Source: Copromyces sp. CBS 386.78
Lineage: Eukaryota; Ascomycota; Sordariomycetes; Sordariales; Sordariaceae
NCBI GenBank assembly: GCA_030685235.1
Contig: MU839156.1
Span: 1 to 64,000, forward strand
Reading direction: 5' to 3'
Length of the DNA: 64,000 nt
The notes below the pieces were generated by a model that worked only from the letters and a program-made list of their open reading frames with translations, made no database searches and was not told where the DNA came from. The first letter of the stretch is position 1. Each line of letters starts with the position of its first letter. Below, in pieces: positions 47,601 to 59,030 of the stretch. A program made the position numbers and the translations under genes.

Positions 47601-48412
47601 TTAAATTGTAATAAAGGTAAGGAACGTAATAAATAATATTAATTAATATAATTAGTAAGGAAAAAGGGAAGTAAATATAAGGATAAAAAAGATTTACTAG
47701 CCGGGAGGAAAGTTAAAAGTAGGGTTGGAAATTAATACCCGGATAAGGGTTTAGAATTCGGGTACCGGGGAAGAGGGGGGTATAAGGGAGCGGGCGAATT
47801 TAAAGGACGGGGAATTTATTATACGGACGAAATTAATATTATGCTTAGTAGTATTATAATTAATATAAATTACAAAATTTAAGGGGTTAAATATATAGTT
47901 GGGAGGATAGTCGGGAATACGGTTAGTAGAAGAGAACGCTATTTTAAAAATTAATTAAATAAAGAAGAAAAGAAAGTTCGAAAGATAGTAGTAGGGAGGA
48001 GTTCTTATATAGAGGGAAAAAAGGGGCCTTTATACTTATATAAACTTTAGTAAAATTATAGGAGTTTAGGGGATAATAATAAGGCGGGAGTAAAGGTAAA
48101 CGATAAGGAAAGGACGATTATTATAGGTAGTTTAGGAGGAAGGAATAGTATACGAGAATAGTATTTCGATTATTTTAATATTGGATCGAAGGCGGTAGAA
48201 GGGAAGTAGTTTATTTATTAAAGCGGTAGGTAAGTACCGCTATAGATGGAATCGAGATGGAGTAGGTGCAATTTATTTACGACCGAAAGGAGTTGGCGGT
48301 TTTTATCCGACGGCGCTTATCGCCGCACGGTTTCCTCTAGAGAACTAGGAGAAGTACCCTATACTAATAAGGCGCTATAAATAAATAGTATAGGGAATAA
48401 GACTATTATTAT
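41623..48412 (+). mobile_element. Tad1-like LINE (non-LTR retrotransposon), RIP-inactivated
   Basis: 6790 bp between two copies of a 15-bp duplication, the type and length expected of target-primed insertion and close to the ~7 kb of Neurospora Tad. ORF1-like reading starts near 41,650 and holds a zinc-knuckle-like stretch near 42,930-43,010. Reverse transcriptase in ORF2 is at 44.9-45.7 kb. No poly-A tail at the 3' end; it ends ATTATTAT-like before the duplication. The first ~120 bp and parts of the last ~200 bp escape RIP. Confidence 0.88.
44880..45680 (+). pseudogene. LINE reverse transcriptase remnant
   Basis: Ignoring stops, the plus strand reads KLAGA, then I-x-x-L-N-N-I-x-K-I, A-E-E-Y-N-F-F-x-E-G, FFDLKGIFNRINYK (family DLKGAFDRVNH) and the catalytic box GFADN at 45426-45440 (family FADD, second Asp GAT to AAT by RIP). 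Order and spacing match Tad/I-clade reverse transcriptases. Confidence 0.88.
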
Positions 48413-48427
48413 TATCTAAAAGATTTA

Positions 48428-48592
48428 TTAGTAATAATTTAATATTATTATCGTTAATATTATTTTATAAGCTATAACTTTTTTTCTCTAATAGTTCGAA
48501 TACCTCCGAAGATTAATTATACGGTTCGTCGAATTTATTAAGTAAATCCGCTAATTCTTCGCTACTAATTTATAGGTCTTCTTTTAGCTTCT
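48428..48592 (-). pseudogene. copia-B pol fragment between LINE and gypsy
   Basis: 165 bp of copia-B left between the two guests. On the minus strand it reads EELADLLNKFDEPYN and continues the frame that ends at 56,069 on the far side of the gypsy (integrase end ...RDIIFNEEITYNLDFKKLKEDL). This proves the gypsy inserted into copia-B. Confidence 0.8.
48588..48592. other. Gypsy target-site duplication, left copy
   Basis: CTTCT, repeated at 56064-56068. Confidence 0.9.
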
Positions 48593-48827
48593 TGTAAGGG
48601 GTGCAGCACAATTGGCACAGGTGCTGGCCTAAACGATCGATAAAGTTCTACGAGGAGAGAAAGAGAGGAAGGGTGCCTGTAGAGCAGGCGGCTGGCCAGC
48701 TGTCCTTTTCAAGGGACGTATAAGTATACAGGCTATAGGGAGGGGTTGCCGGTATAGTAGTATTGCTGGTACGGCAATTCGCCTAGCGATTACTAGGTAT
48801 ATAGCTACGGGTATTAGCCCTATAATA
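48593..48827 (-). repeat. Gypsy LTR, left copy (3' LTR)
   Basis: 235 bp. Compared with the right copy, the outer half (to about 48,715) is mostly unmutated and the inner half carries RIP changes. Confidence 0.92.
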
Positions 48828-48847
48828 TTAGCCCCCCCCTTCCTCTA
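48828..48847 (-). other. Gypsy polypurine tract
   Basis: On the minus strand AGAGGAAGGGGGGGGCTAA runs into the LTR start (TGTTATAGGG, here TATTATAGGG). Confidence 0.8.
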
Positions 48848-51800
48848 ATTAAATAATTAAATATATAACTGTAATAAGTTACGTATATCCCAAATATTAA
48901 ACGACAAACCTCCTTCCTTTCTAGTCGCGTAATATATATTTTATTTATTTATAAATCCTTCTCCCTCTCTCCTTCTTCCTTTTTCTCCCTTTAACTATTA
49001 TTATATTATATTATAAATATCCCCCCTATTATTTAACCTTTTAATATAATTATTATAATTATTACCCCCCCTATTATCTCTTTTTCTCTTTTACTATTAT
49101 ATTCCTACAATTACTATTATACTATTCGTTAATTTTACCCCGCTCTTATATCTATCCGTTAACCTCCTAATCTAATTTATTATACTATTAAAATATTTAA
49201 TTTTACCCCTTACCCCGATATAATATAAGATTTCTTAAAATTCTAATAATTTCGGCGTATATAGTAATAATTATATTAACTATTATCCCCCGCTCCGCTA
49301 ACCCCCTCCCCCGCGCTTCGCCGCCGAATTATCCCTAAGCCGGTCTAAACCCGCCCGAACACTATTATTACCAATATTAATAAAAAGACTATTATTAAAA
49401 CTGCTATTACCGCCGCCGTCGCCGCCGCCGCTACTCTATTCCTAAATTAATACGTATATTACTTAATTAATAAATATAATTATATTACCCCCGCCGCTAA
49501 TAGTATAACTATTATATATTTAATATATTAGTACGCTAAAAAGCCTTATAAACCAACGCTAAAATAAATTTAAAAATTCTTTACCATTTAATATATAATT
49601 AAATACGTTCCGGGTCTTAAACGCGAATTATTTATCGCCGCTTTTAAAATACTTAATTATTTAATAGCTATAAAAGAAGTTAAAAATATTAATATCCCTA
49701 CGTAAATTTCTTTCTTCTACCTAATTTATTCCTATATTTACTATTCCGTTAATAATTTTTAAACGTAAATTAATTTTAAAATAATCGCCCGCCAACCGTC
49801 CCTTTCTATTAAAATTAAAAGTCTATTATTTTTTCTAACGGCCGAAGTTCAATCTTTAAAAAATTAAATAATTAAATTTTCTAAATTTAAAAAGAGGATA
49901 ACGGCCCTTAAAAATAATATAAAGTTAATTAAATAGGTAGCTAACGCCGTTATTTAATGCAATTTTAATAAATTAATAAATACCTATAATATTTAAAAGG
50001 AGAAGGAGTACGAAGAGAGAACTACCGCCGCTATTACCTCTTCCCTTACCCCTATTACTGCTATTCCTACCGCCCCTACTACTACCTCCCCTACCTCTAC
50101 TACTATTATTCCTACTACTCTTACTATTACTATTAAAAGTATTACTAGGTCTTCCGCCGCTCCTAAGCGTTAAGCGTACACTTATAGCGGCGCCGCTGCT
50201 AAACAATTTAAAAAAACTTCGGGCCCTAGTAAACTTTCGTAATAGGATACTATTTATTTACCCCTTAACGTTCGCCCGTCTAATAGAATCCGCCCCTTAC
50301 CGTCTTTACTATTGCCCTCTTACGCTAAAAATATTCGCTCCGTTTCATACAACCCTTACGCTATAATTACTTCGAATTTTATTAATAAAAAGAAAAAAAA
50401 TATAGAAATTAATATTAACTAAATTATAGAAGATTTATTAAGTAACGAAATAATAAAGGATATTTAATATATTCGGGGCTTCGCCCTAATTAATTTCGAA
50501 CTTCTTCTAATATTGTAAATTAATTTTTCTCTTATAATTATATAATTAATTAACTTTATTCCGTTCGTAAGACCGTCTAGGGGAAAATATTTAACTTATC
50601 GGTCGGCTAGTCCATTATTAATATCCGCCGCTCTATATTTACTTTCGAATTTATCGAATACCCTCGTTTCTTTGAATTCTATTAAAAGCTCTTAAGTAAG
50701 ATCGTAATACCCCTTCTATTTAATTAAAATTTTATAGACGGGTCCCCTTCTCTTACAATTAATAAATATATAAAAGATCTCTTCTACTTATTATTCGAAT
50801 TCTCTTTCTACTTCTATAGTTAGCGGTTAATTATTAATAAATTTTTGCCCCGGTAACGGATTTTAAGCTACCCGCTATAGAAGATCTATATAGAAAATAT
50901 TGTAAATAATTTACAGGAGGTTAAAAAGCTCTATAATATATAGAGAGAGAACTTTTAAAACTATATACTTCATATATAATTAATTTAACTTCTTCTTAGG
51001 ATAATTAGTATTATAATTCTTAAGGTTAAATTAAATTTTATCCCCGATTTAGAAATATTCAGTTAATTAATAATATTAGTTAGCGAATTTCTTTTACTAC
51101 TAAGCGGCCGCCGCTATAATAGTTTAATATAAATTTATAATTTATTATAGTTTCTAAACGAATTAATAAATTCGTTTCTTAAAGGAGAAGAGCGGAGGTC
51201 CGCTCGTAAGTTCTTCGATAACGGAAATTGGGAATTCTATATTAAATTTGTAAGTAATAAAGAATAGGCTTATATTAATTAAAGTATTAATACGGCTATT
51301 AATAGCTAGTTAGGCTGTTAAATACTATTTATCCTAATCGTTTTAAATATAATTAACGACCGCTCGAAGGTAAATATAAATTTCCTAATTTATATATTCT
51401 AAACTACTATCGGTTTATAAGTAATAAATTATATTTAAAAAGCGTTTAATATTAAGTAATTTATAGAATTTTATTTAAAAACGGCTAATCTAATTAGAAC
51501 CCCGATTATTAATAATAGATCTAAGGATACTATAGTACTTAACGAAATATTAAAGAAACTATTTAATATAGAATTCGGCCTCTATAAAAGATATAAATTC
51601 GAAAATAACGTTCTTATTAAGCTAATCCTTAATAACCTAAAAGTAAATATTATCGTTCGAATTTAGGAAATCCGTAATAAAATCTATCTAAATTTCTCTA
51701 TTAAATTGTTCTAAGATTAGTAGTAATTGTAAGAAACCCCGTTTTTACTTTTTCTAAACCTTTATAGAATTATAAATATAATAGTTATAAAGGAATTACT

Positions 51801-52859
51801 AAATATAAACCTTTAGGAGCGGCTAATAGAAAGATTGAATAAACGCCGCTATAATAGCTTCTCTTCCTAAGTAACCAAAAATATAAAAATCGTAAATAAT
51901 TTAAATAAGAATTGTATAAAAGGTATTAAATTATTAAAATTAGTCCGAAAGGCTAACGGAATCGGACTCAATATAAACAAGCGCTCTAAAGACCTAGAAA
52001 TAGCCCTAGTAGTAGAGCCGGCCGTAAAAATTAATATTATAGTCGGCGATCTATATTTTCAGCTTTAAAGATAGATCGAAGTGCTATTCGTTATTCTAAA
52101 CTACTATTTTAATTTATTAATATAGGGAATTTTTAAGGGCTGTTTAATCTTAAAATTATTATAAATCCGGATTTTCAAATATTTTTATACCTTCCCTCCC
52201 GGCGCGGACAATCCGGGAAACGGAAATACAGAGCGGGCTATAAGATTCGAGAGCGGAATCCGATATTATTTATAAATCGCAAGCCTTACAATCCTATTCG
52301 GTAAATATATCCTATTCCTGCCGGGATAAAGCGTCGGGGACTACCCCCTCCTTACCTAACCGATATTCAATACCGAAATTAAATTATAATAAATATTTAA
52401 TTTAACGAACCTACCGTTCGGAAAGCTATTACATCTTTATAAAGTATTCTAAATTCCGATAGTTAATTAGAATAGTAAAGGACTTATAATTACGTAGTTT
52501 AACTAACTATTATTCTAAATAATTAATAATCGTAAGTATTTCTTTATTATAAATAAAATAATTCCGTTCTGTAGCGTTTAACTTTTACGAATAGTAATTA
52601 ATAACTACTTACTTTCTAAATTTGTTAATTTTTTATAAAATAATTCCGCCTAATATAAAGCTACTATAATCTATTTCCAAGAATATCTTTTTATTAGAGT
52701 TAAATTCTATAAGGATTAGGGCCCTTATAAATAGCGTTTTAAATAATTAGAAAGTATTCTTATATTCTTTAATTTATTTAAAGGCTACCCCTTTACTAAT
52801 AAGCGCTATTAATAGGGCTACTACCTTCGAAAATTATAGTATAAATATCCTATAATAAT

Positions 52860-53480
52860 TAACGAACCTAAGGAAATTGCGAATACCCTTTTAAAAATTA
52901 AGTAAAAATTATTCGAAAATAGTTTTAACCTTCTTAGGGTCGATTTATATATTAATACCCGTATGAACAATAAAACCGAAATATTTAACCTTTTTAACCG
53001 TAAATTCGTATTTATCTAAGTTTAAATAGAGGCCCGCGTTGAAAAGCTTCTTTAATACTAAGTAGACCTTAGCTTCGTAGTCTTTTTTAATACCTAAAAT
53101 ATAAATAAGGATGTTATTTATATAAGCCGTATAGAATTTATTAAAATATTTATAAAGGATATAATTAATATACTATTAAAACGTTACTAATATACTAATT
53201 AGCCCGAAGGGTACAATTAATTATTCGAATAATCTGTATTATATCCGAAATACCGTTTTCTATTCCTCTCCTATAATTATTCGAATTTTATAGAAAACTT
53301 ATATAATATCGACTTTAATATATTACTTAATTCCCTTCAAAATATAGAACGTTTCGTTAATAAGTAGTAAAGGGTAATAGTCCGTTCGTATAATAGTGTT
53401 TAAAGTATAATAATTATAGTAGAAGTAGAGTCCGCCGCTCAATTTCCGTACGAAAAGTATTAGGGCTCCGGCTTCTAAAT
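52860..53480 (-). pseudogene. Gypsy reverse transcriptase remnant
   Basis: Minus-strand reading: KGFIRTSNLEAGALILFVRK and GGLYFYYNYYTLN (family GGLRFCVDYRALN), the catalytic box Y-I-N-N-I-L-I-Y at about 53101-53124 (family YIDDILIY, both Asp lost), then LFNAGLYLNLDKYEF, KYFGFIV and FVNYYR. Order and spacing are typical of Ty3/gypsy RT. Confidence 0.9.
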
Positions 53481-55828
53481 TACTAGTACGGATAAAACCC
53501 TTATTTAAAAAATCTTTAAATATTTTCTTTAAAATTAAAAATTCTTCGCGGATTATATTATAAAATAGATTAAAAAGGATTGGTAATTCTTTACTATCTT
53601 TACCCTTCTTAATTTCAATTTTATAATTAATTCTAAGACGGTAGGGGTTATATTTATCGGCCTCTTATTTTATTTAGAAAGGCAAGAAATCGTAATACTT
53701 CTTTAGAATTATTTTCCGGAACTAATCTTCAGTATAAATTATCTTTAGCTACAAAGCCTTCTTAACGTCCTTTAAACTTACAATATAAATAATTTCCTTT
53801 ACCGCTCTACTCCCGAATTCCTTTTTAATCTTTCGAATATAACTTACGAAAGTAATTACTATTATATAAATAACAGACTTAATATCCTTTATAAATTTTA
53901 TATCTAAGACCTATTCTTTACTAACGTATAGGATTTAATAATCTATAATCCTTATATATATCTACTTCTTATAAAAAATAAAATAAGTACGTATAACCTT
54001 CAATTACAGCTTTCCTAAAATAATTAGGAATTTTAATAGTAGAACAATATAAATACAAATAAAATAAATATAATTATTAACCTCCGCTAGGAAATACGTA
54101 AAACCCTAAATAGTAATTCCTTCTATAATTATAGAAACTCCCTTAATACGACGAAACTTAATAGGAATAATTAGAATCCGAAGATTTTTAATAATTTTCT
54201 TATTAATCGCAATATAATATTAGTAATCCTTATTAATAAAGGCGTAAAATAAATTATAATCGTTAATAATAAATAGAATTAATATAAATTCTATTTTTAA
54301 TTACGAATTTAATTTAAATTCTTCTACTTCATTTAATATATTTTTAGGCTCCGGGGCCCGATTTTACTCCGAAACTACTTTTTTCCTTACTTAAAAGCGG
54401 AATTTTATTTATCGTCGTCCTCTAAAAATAAAAGGACTTCGGTAATAATTACCTAAATATAAACCCCGCTATTATTATTAGGAGGGATCGCGGGTAAATA
54501 AAAGTAATTATTTACCTAATAATTAGAAGTTTTATAATAAAAATATAAATTATTATCCTTACGCTTCTAATACTCTTTATTAGAAACCTATTTAATACGT
54601 TTAAAAAAAGTAGCCGAATTTAAACTACCTCGCCTTTAATTACTATAACTTTTATTAAACGCGCCAATTCAAATAAATCTTATAATAATATTATTATTGT
54701 AATTAAAGGGACGATTGTTAATAGAGGAAGAGGAAGATTGTATTTACTAACGGGAAATATTAAACTACTAAATATTAATACTAGAAGTAGGAAAATAAAT
54801 ACTGCTACCTTAAGAACGCCCTTTTTAAGAGCGGAAATATTTATAATAATCCTCTTTAAATTTAGAAGTCCGTTCGTACTTAATTACAAAGTATTATATT
54901 TTAATTATGTAAGCGTAATAATCTTCGGGAAAATTTATTATAAAGAATTTATTATAGAATTTCCAATTGAAGGTACAATTAAAGTAAGCTAATTTAGTAG
55001 GGCTTTCCTAATTATAATTACCTACTTTCAATATTTTATCGTCGAAAGTAGCTAAGAAGGTAGCGAAAGGTTCTCCATCCTTCTAGCGTATACGAATTAA
55101 TTTATTAAAAGCAGTATCCCAGTTTTAATAAGAGTCGAAGATAATTTAAATTTAATTAAATAGACTAATTAAGTCTTCTTTTCCGCGGATCGTTTTACCG
55201 GTTTAAAAACCTTCTAATAATAATTACTTATCGTTAAGGAAAATATTAAAAATTTTAGACTAAACGGTATTATAATCGGTACGGAGGCCCGCCTTAATAT
55301 TAATATTATATATTTAAATAAATTAGTTAAAGTAGAATTAGAAAATATAGGGTTAATTATTCTACTTAGGGAATTCGAAGGGTTTTCTTCTATAAGTAGA
55401 AGTATTAGGGCCGTCGCCGTCTAAATTAGCGGGGTCTCTAGTAGCAATTAAAGTACTTACTACAGCTCCATTAGTAGGAGTTAGGTCCGCGGGATTAAAA
55501 TTCAAACGTAAAATAAGGATTAAGTTAGGATTAATATTAAAGAGAAGGGACTTAATATAATTACGTAGGGTAATATTCCTATTAAGTATTTTAATAAGGC
55601 TTTTTATAAGGCTATCGTTCGTAGTAATATTTTCTACTAATTATTATTTACCGTTTTAGGGGTTATAAAACTACTATTCGATATTATTAAAATCTATTTC
55701 GCTAAATCCGACTATAGTATTAATAAATACTGTAAATACCGCGTTCAATACTGCTAGCTCCGTCTTAAATCTATTGATATCCGCTATTAAATTTGCTATC
55801 CGTTTATATAGGTATAAGTAGAATTTAA

Positions 55829-56063
55829 TGTAAGGGGTGCAATATAGTTGGTATAAGTACTGGCCTAAACAATCGATAAGGTTCTACGAGGAGAGAAAGA
55901 GAGGAAGGGTGCCTATAGAGTAGGCGGCTAGCTAGCTATCCTTTTTAAGGGACGTGCAGGTGTACGGGCCATAGGGAGGGGTTGCCGGCACGGCAGCGTT
56001 GCCGGCACGGCAGTTCGCCTGGCGATTGCTAGGTACACAGCCACGGGCATCAGCCCTATAACA
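55829..56063 (-). repeat. Gypsy LTR, right copy (5' LTR) with CTTCT after it
   Basis: 235 bp. Outer half (from about 55,951) unmutated, inner half RIPed: the mirror image of the other LTR. The adjoining primer site starts TAAATTC on the minus strand; RIP of TGG would give TAA, which fits a tRNA 3'-end primer. Confidence 0.9.
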
Positions 56064-56068
56064 CTTCT

Positions 56069-58936
56069 TAAAATCTAGATTATACGTAATCTCCTCGTTA
56101 AAGATTATATCTCTAATCTAAATAATCCGGTTTATATACGGATTCTATATATAGTAAATTAAAGTCGTTGAATAACTAATAAAAAAATTTATTTATATTT
56201 TAGGCAAATATTTTTAATACTACTTCTTTTTCTTTTAGGCGGTGCTTATTATTGTAAAAGCTTTGCAACTATAGACTTTGAAGTAATTTAAATTTAGTTT
56301 ATATACTTCTTAATAACTGTATTATTGAGTAATATAAGTATAAAACCGTTTAAATAGAGATTTCCAATTATAAAAGTACTAAGGGGATTTATTAATAAAA
56401 TAAATAATTACAGTAATAATCTCTAATTATAAATTAATTAGAACTTTCGAATTTATTAATATAATATTATATCTTTCTTTAATTATACCCCCTAAATATT
56501 CTACCCTATTATTTTATACTTATATATTAGCAGCGGAGGGTTTAACTATTATTCTTCATTATAATAACCTTCGTTGGATATTATTATTTATAAATTCGTT
56601 ATTAAATTCGAAGGTTTTAACGCTAATATTATATTACTATTTGAGTATATTAATATAGGATATTAGTATAATACTGATAATAATTACTTAACGATTAGAT
56701 AAATAGTAGTCCTAAATATAATTAAATTAGCGATATATAATAAGGAGGAAATATTTAACCCTGTTATTTCCTTCGTTGAATTCGAAGAAGTCCGTTACGA
56801 GTTTTTCCCCTAATTTATAACCGTAGTTTCTAGGTATATAGTAAATTTGTCGCTTAATCTTTATTAAAGCGTATGCGTCGTATTTAATTAATAGTATATT
56901 ACAGATCCGTACCCCATTAACATTTTATAAATAATTGAATACTTATAATTTTAAGTGCCCAAATCGTAGATATTAAATATCTACTATTTATTTAAATAGG
57001 CGTTAAATATATAAAGTGATTTCGTATTAATATATTATAAATAATATTCTAATAAATAAGAGGGGGATAGTTTCTATAACCATTTAACTGTGAATAGTAT
57101 TTAGATGACAAAAGAATAATCTATTAATTTTCCTTAAATAATTGTTAGGAGGGCAATAATCCTAATAGAAACCTTACCTTCGTAGTTAGATATAGGAAAC
57201 GAAATTAGTAGCGAAATTAAGGCAGAAAGCGACCTCTTTTAATTATAGCTTTAAGGGATTATTCTTTCTTCTAATAATAATATTAATTTCTTTAAACTCT
57301 TTAATCGCTATTTAAATATTTTTAACCTATATATAATTATTTAGATTAATATAATAGAAGTAAAGGAAATAAGTAATTTTATTAAAAATATAGAACGAAC
57401 TATTAGAATTGAAAATTATTAAATTCTTAAAGGAGTAGATTTCTTCCCTAATTTAATACGCTATATTAATTTAAAAAGTCGCTCTATAAATAATATTACA
57501 ATTTATATTTACGTTAGATAATTACGCATTTTCCTATTTCTTAGGTACCTTTTCCTCTCCACTATTTTTAATTACGATATATTCTACTTCTCTAGTAAGC
57601 TTTAAGTCTTTTACGAAGTTTTCTTTAACGATGCGACGGGTAAAAGGGTTTAATTTAATAACTTTTTTAAGTTTAACGCTTAGATTAATATATTAATATT
57701 CTTTAAAGGTATATAGGGATTTCTCGTATACTTTATATATAGGGAGACTAAATTTTTTATATATTTAAAGTTTAAACGTATTCGATTAGTATTTTCTTTT
57801 CCTAAATATAGTACTTTTAAGCTTAATATTTATAGGTTTCTTATTATTCTTGCTTTTTTAACGAACGTCCTTATCGTAAATATTTTTTTCGTAGCTATTA
57901 CTAAATATAAATCTCTAATTATCGAATTCAATATTAATTTCGCTAACGTTAAAAATATTACGATATCTTCCTTTAAGAACTACTTTACGTTTTATAGAGT
58001 CGATACTATATCTTTTAAAATCTTTATAGACTTTTGTAAAGGTAAGAATTTTAGCGGCTATCTCTTTATTAAATTTCTAAATACTTTTATATTATTTAGG
58101 GCGTACGATTTTAATTGCATTAATAAAATTAATATATTAGGAATTAAGGATTTTAGTCTTTCTAATACCTATTATTTAGCCGTTATTTATTGTAGTAGAC
58201 TAAGTTTGAAGCTAGTTACTTTAATTCTTAAGTTCCTTTATAAATATAGTAACGGCCTCCTAATATTACTTCTAGGCTTTAATTTACTTATTAATTACTT
58301 TATAGTTAATTATAGTTTTAAATTTTTTATATTATTCGTTGGTCTCCTATTCCTCTTTTATAATATTATTTTGTAGATTGTAGTTGATTAATAATTTTAT
58401 TTAGGTACGTACGGCCTTATTGCTAGTTATAAACTCTTTCTAATTTTTTTTATTATTAGGATAGAGCGTAAATTCTAATTTGAAGAATTCTTTATTAAAT
58501 AGATCCGCTTTAGTAATAAGGGTATCGAAAATTATTTCGTTATATTCTTTAAGTTTGGTAGGAGGAATTCTTTAAATTGTTTCGTTTAGGTTAGTTTGAA
58601 CGATAGTTCTATTATTAAAATTGTTGAATTTGATTTTAGCGGCTTTAATCCGTACCTTTATTTCTTTAGTAATAGGGTATTGACTGGGATTAGGTTGTTT
58701 CGGTGTTGTAGGTCTTTCGATCTTGCCTTGGATTTAATTTTTAAGGGTATCCGAATTATATTTTAATTAGAGTATAGGCTCTTAGCGGATCTAGTTATCG
58801 CTGTCTTTGAGGTAGGCGATGTTTTCTTTAGTGTTGTTACTAATCTTTGAAAGAGATATCGTGTCGTTTAGTTGATTGTTGATTTCGTGATGCTAATCGT
58901 CGTATTGATAGGTAATGCGCGTATCAGACTGTTAAT
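56069..58936 (-). pseudogene. copia-B gag-integrase remnant
   Basis: 5' part of copia-B. Near the primer site the minus strand reads ENIAYLKDSDNW, like a copia gag start. At the left end it reads YRIWIPY and RDIIFNEEITYNLDF, the typical end of a copia integrase region. The middle has too many changes for motif-by-motif assignment. From about 58,300 to 58,930 only one strand is mutated. Confidence 0.7.
58919..58936 (-). other. copia-B primer-binding site
   Basis: Adjoins the 5' LTR and is unmutated. The plus strand reads GCGTATCAGACTGTTAAT, a tRNA anticodon arm up to the loop CTGTTAA (anticodon GTT, Asn). So the primer is inferred to be the 5' half of a tRNA cut in the anticodon loop. Confidence 0.6.
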
Positions 58937-59025
58937 TGTCAGATTGGCACCACTACACCAGATGCAAAATTGGAGCTCCGACATTGTCGGAGTAGTGGCT
59001 TCTTCACCAACCCTATATTCTGACA
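58937..59025 (-). repeat. copia-B LTR, right copy (5' LTR)
   Basis: 89 bp, identical to 38739-38827 at every position; GAGTC follows at 59026-59030. Confidence 0.92.
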
Positions 59026-59030
59026 GAGTC

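Larger units (their letters stand above)
48593..56063 (-). mobile_element. Ty3/gypsy LTR retrotransposon, RIP-inactivated
   Basis: 7471 bp with 235-bp LTRs and a CTTCT duplication. Minus orientation is shown by the polypurine tract beside the left LTR and by reverse transcriptase reading on the minus strand. Gypsy order places gag near 54.5-55.8 kb, RT at 52.4-53.6 kb and integrase at about 50.5-52 kb; only RT is recognised with confidence. Small open frames at 49973-50206 and 54738-54992 are by-products of RIP-altered composition. Confidence 0.9.
38739..59025 (-). mobile_element. Ty1/copia retrotransposon (copia-B) carrying three nested insertions
   Basis: 20,287 bp between two identical 89-bp LTRs with a perfect GAGTC duplication outside. 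Orientation is minus: the G-rich polypurine tract lies beside the left LTR, the primer site beside the right LTR, and gag- and pol-like reading is on the minus strand. Guests are MITE2, a LINE and a gypsy element. Without them and their duplications about 5.65 kb remains, a normal copia size. Coding remnants: gag-like LKDSDNW reading near 58,800; integrase end near 56,080-56,200 joining across the gypsy to 48,430-48,592; reverse transcriptase and RNase H at 39,641-41,607. Dead by RIP. Confidence 0.9.

Noticed and set aside
49973..50206. Ser/Gly/Arg-rich 77-codon frame in the gypsy element
   Set aside because: Antisense by-product of a simple-sequence stretch; no start context and no conservation expected.
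38739..59025. A giant cargo-carrying transposon (Starship or Polinton type), suggested by the 20-kb length
   Set aside because: TG...CA direct repeats, a 5-bp duplication, polypurine tract and copia RT show a normal LTR element enlarged by nested insertions; no captain recombinase or cargo genes are present.
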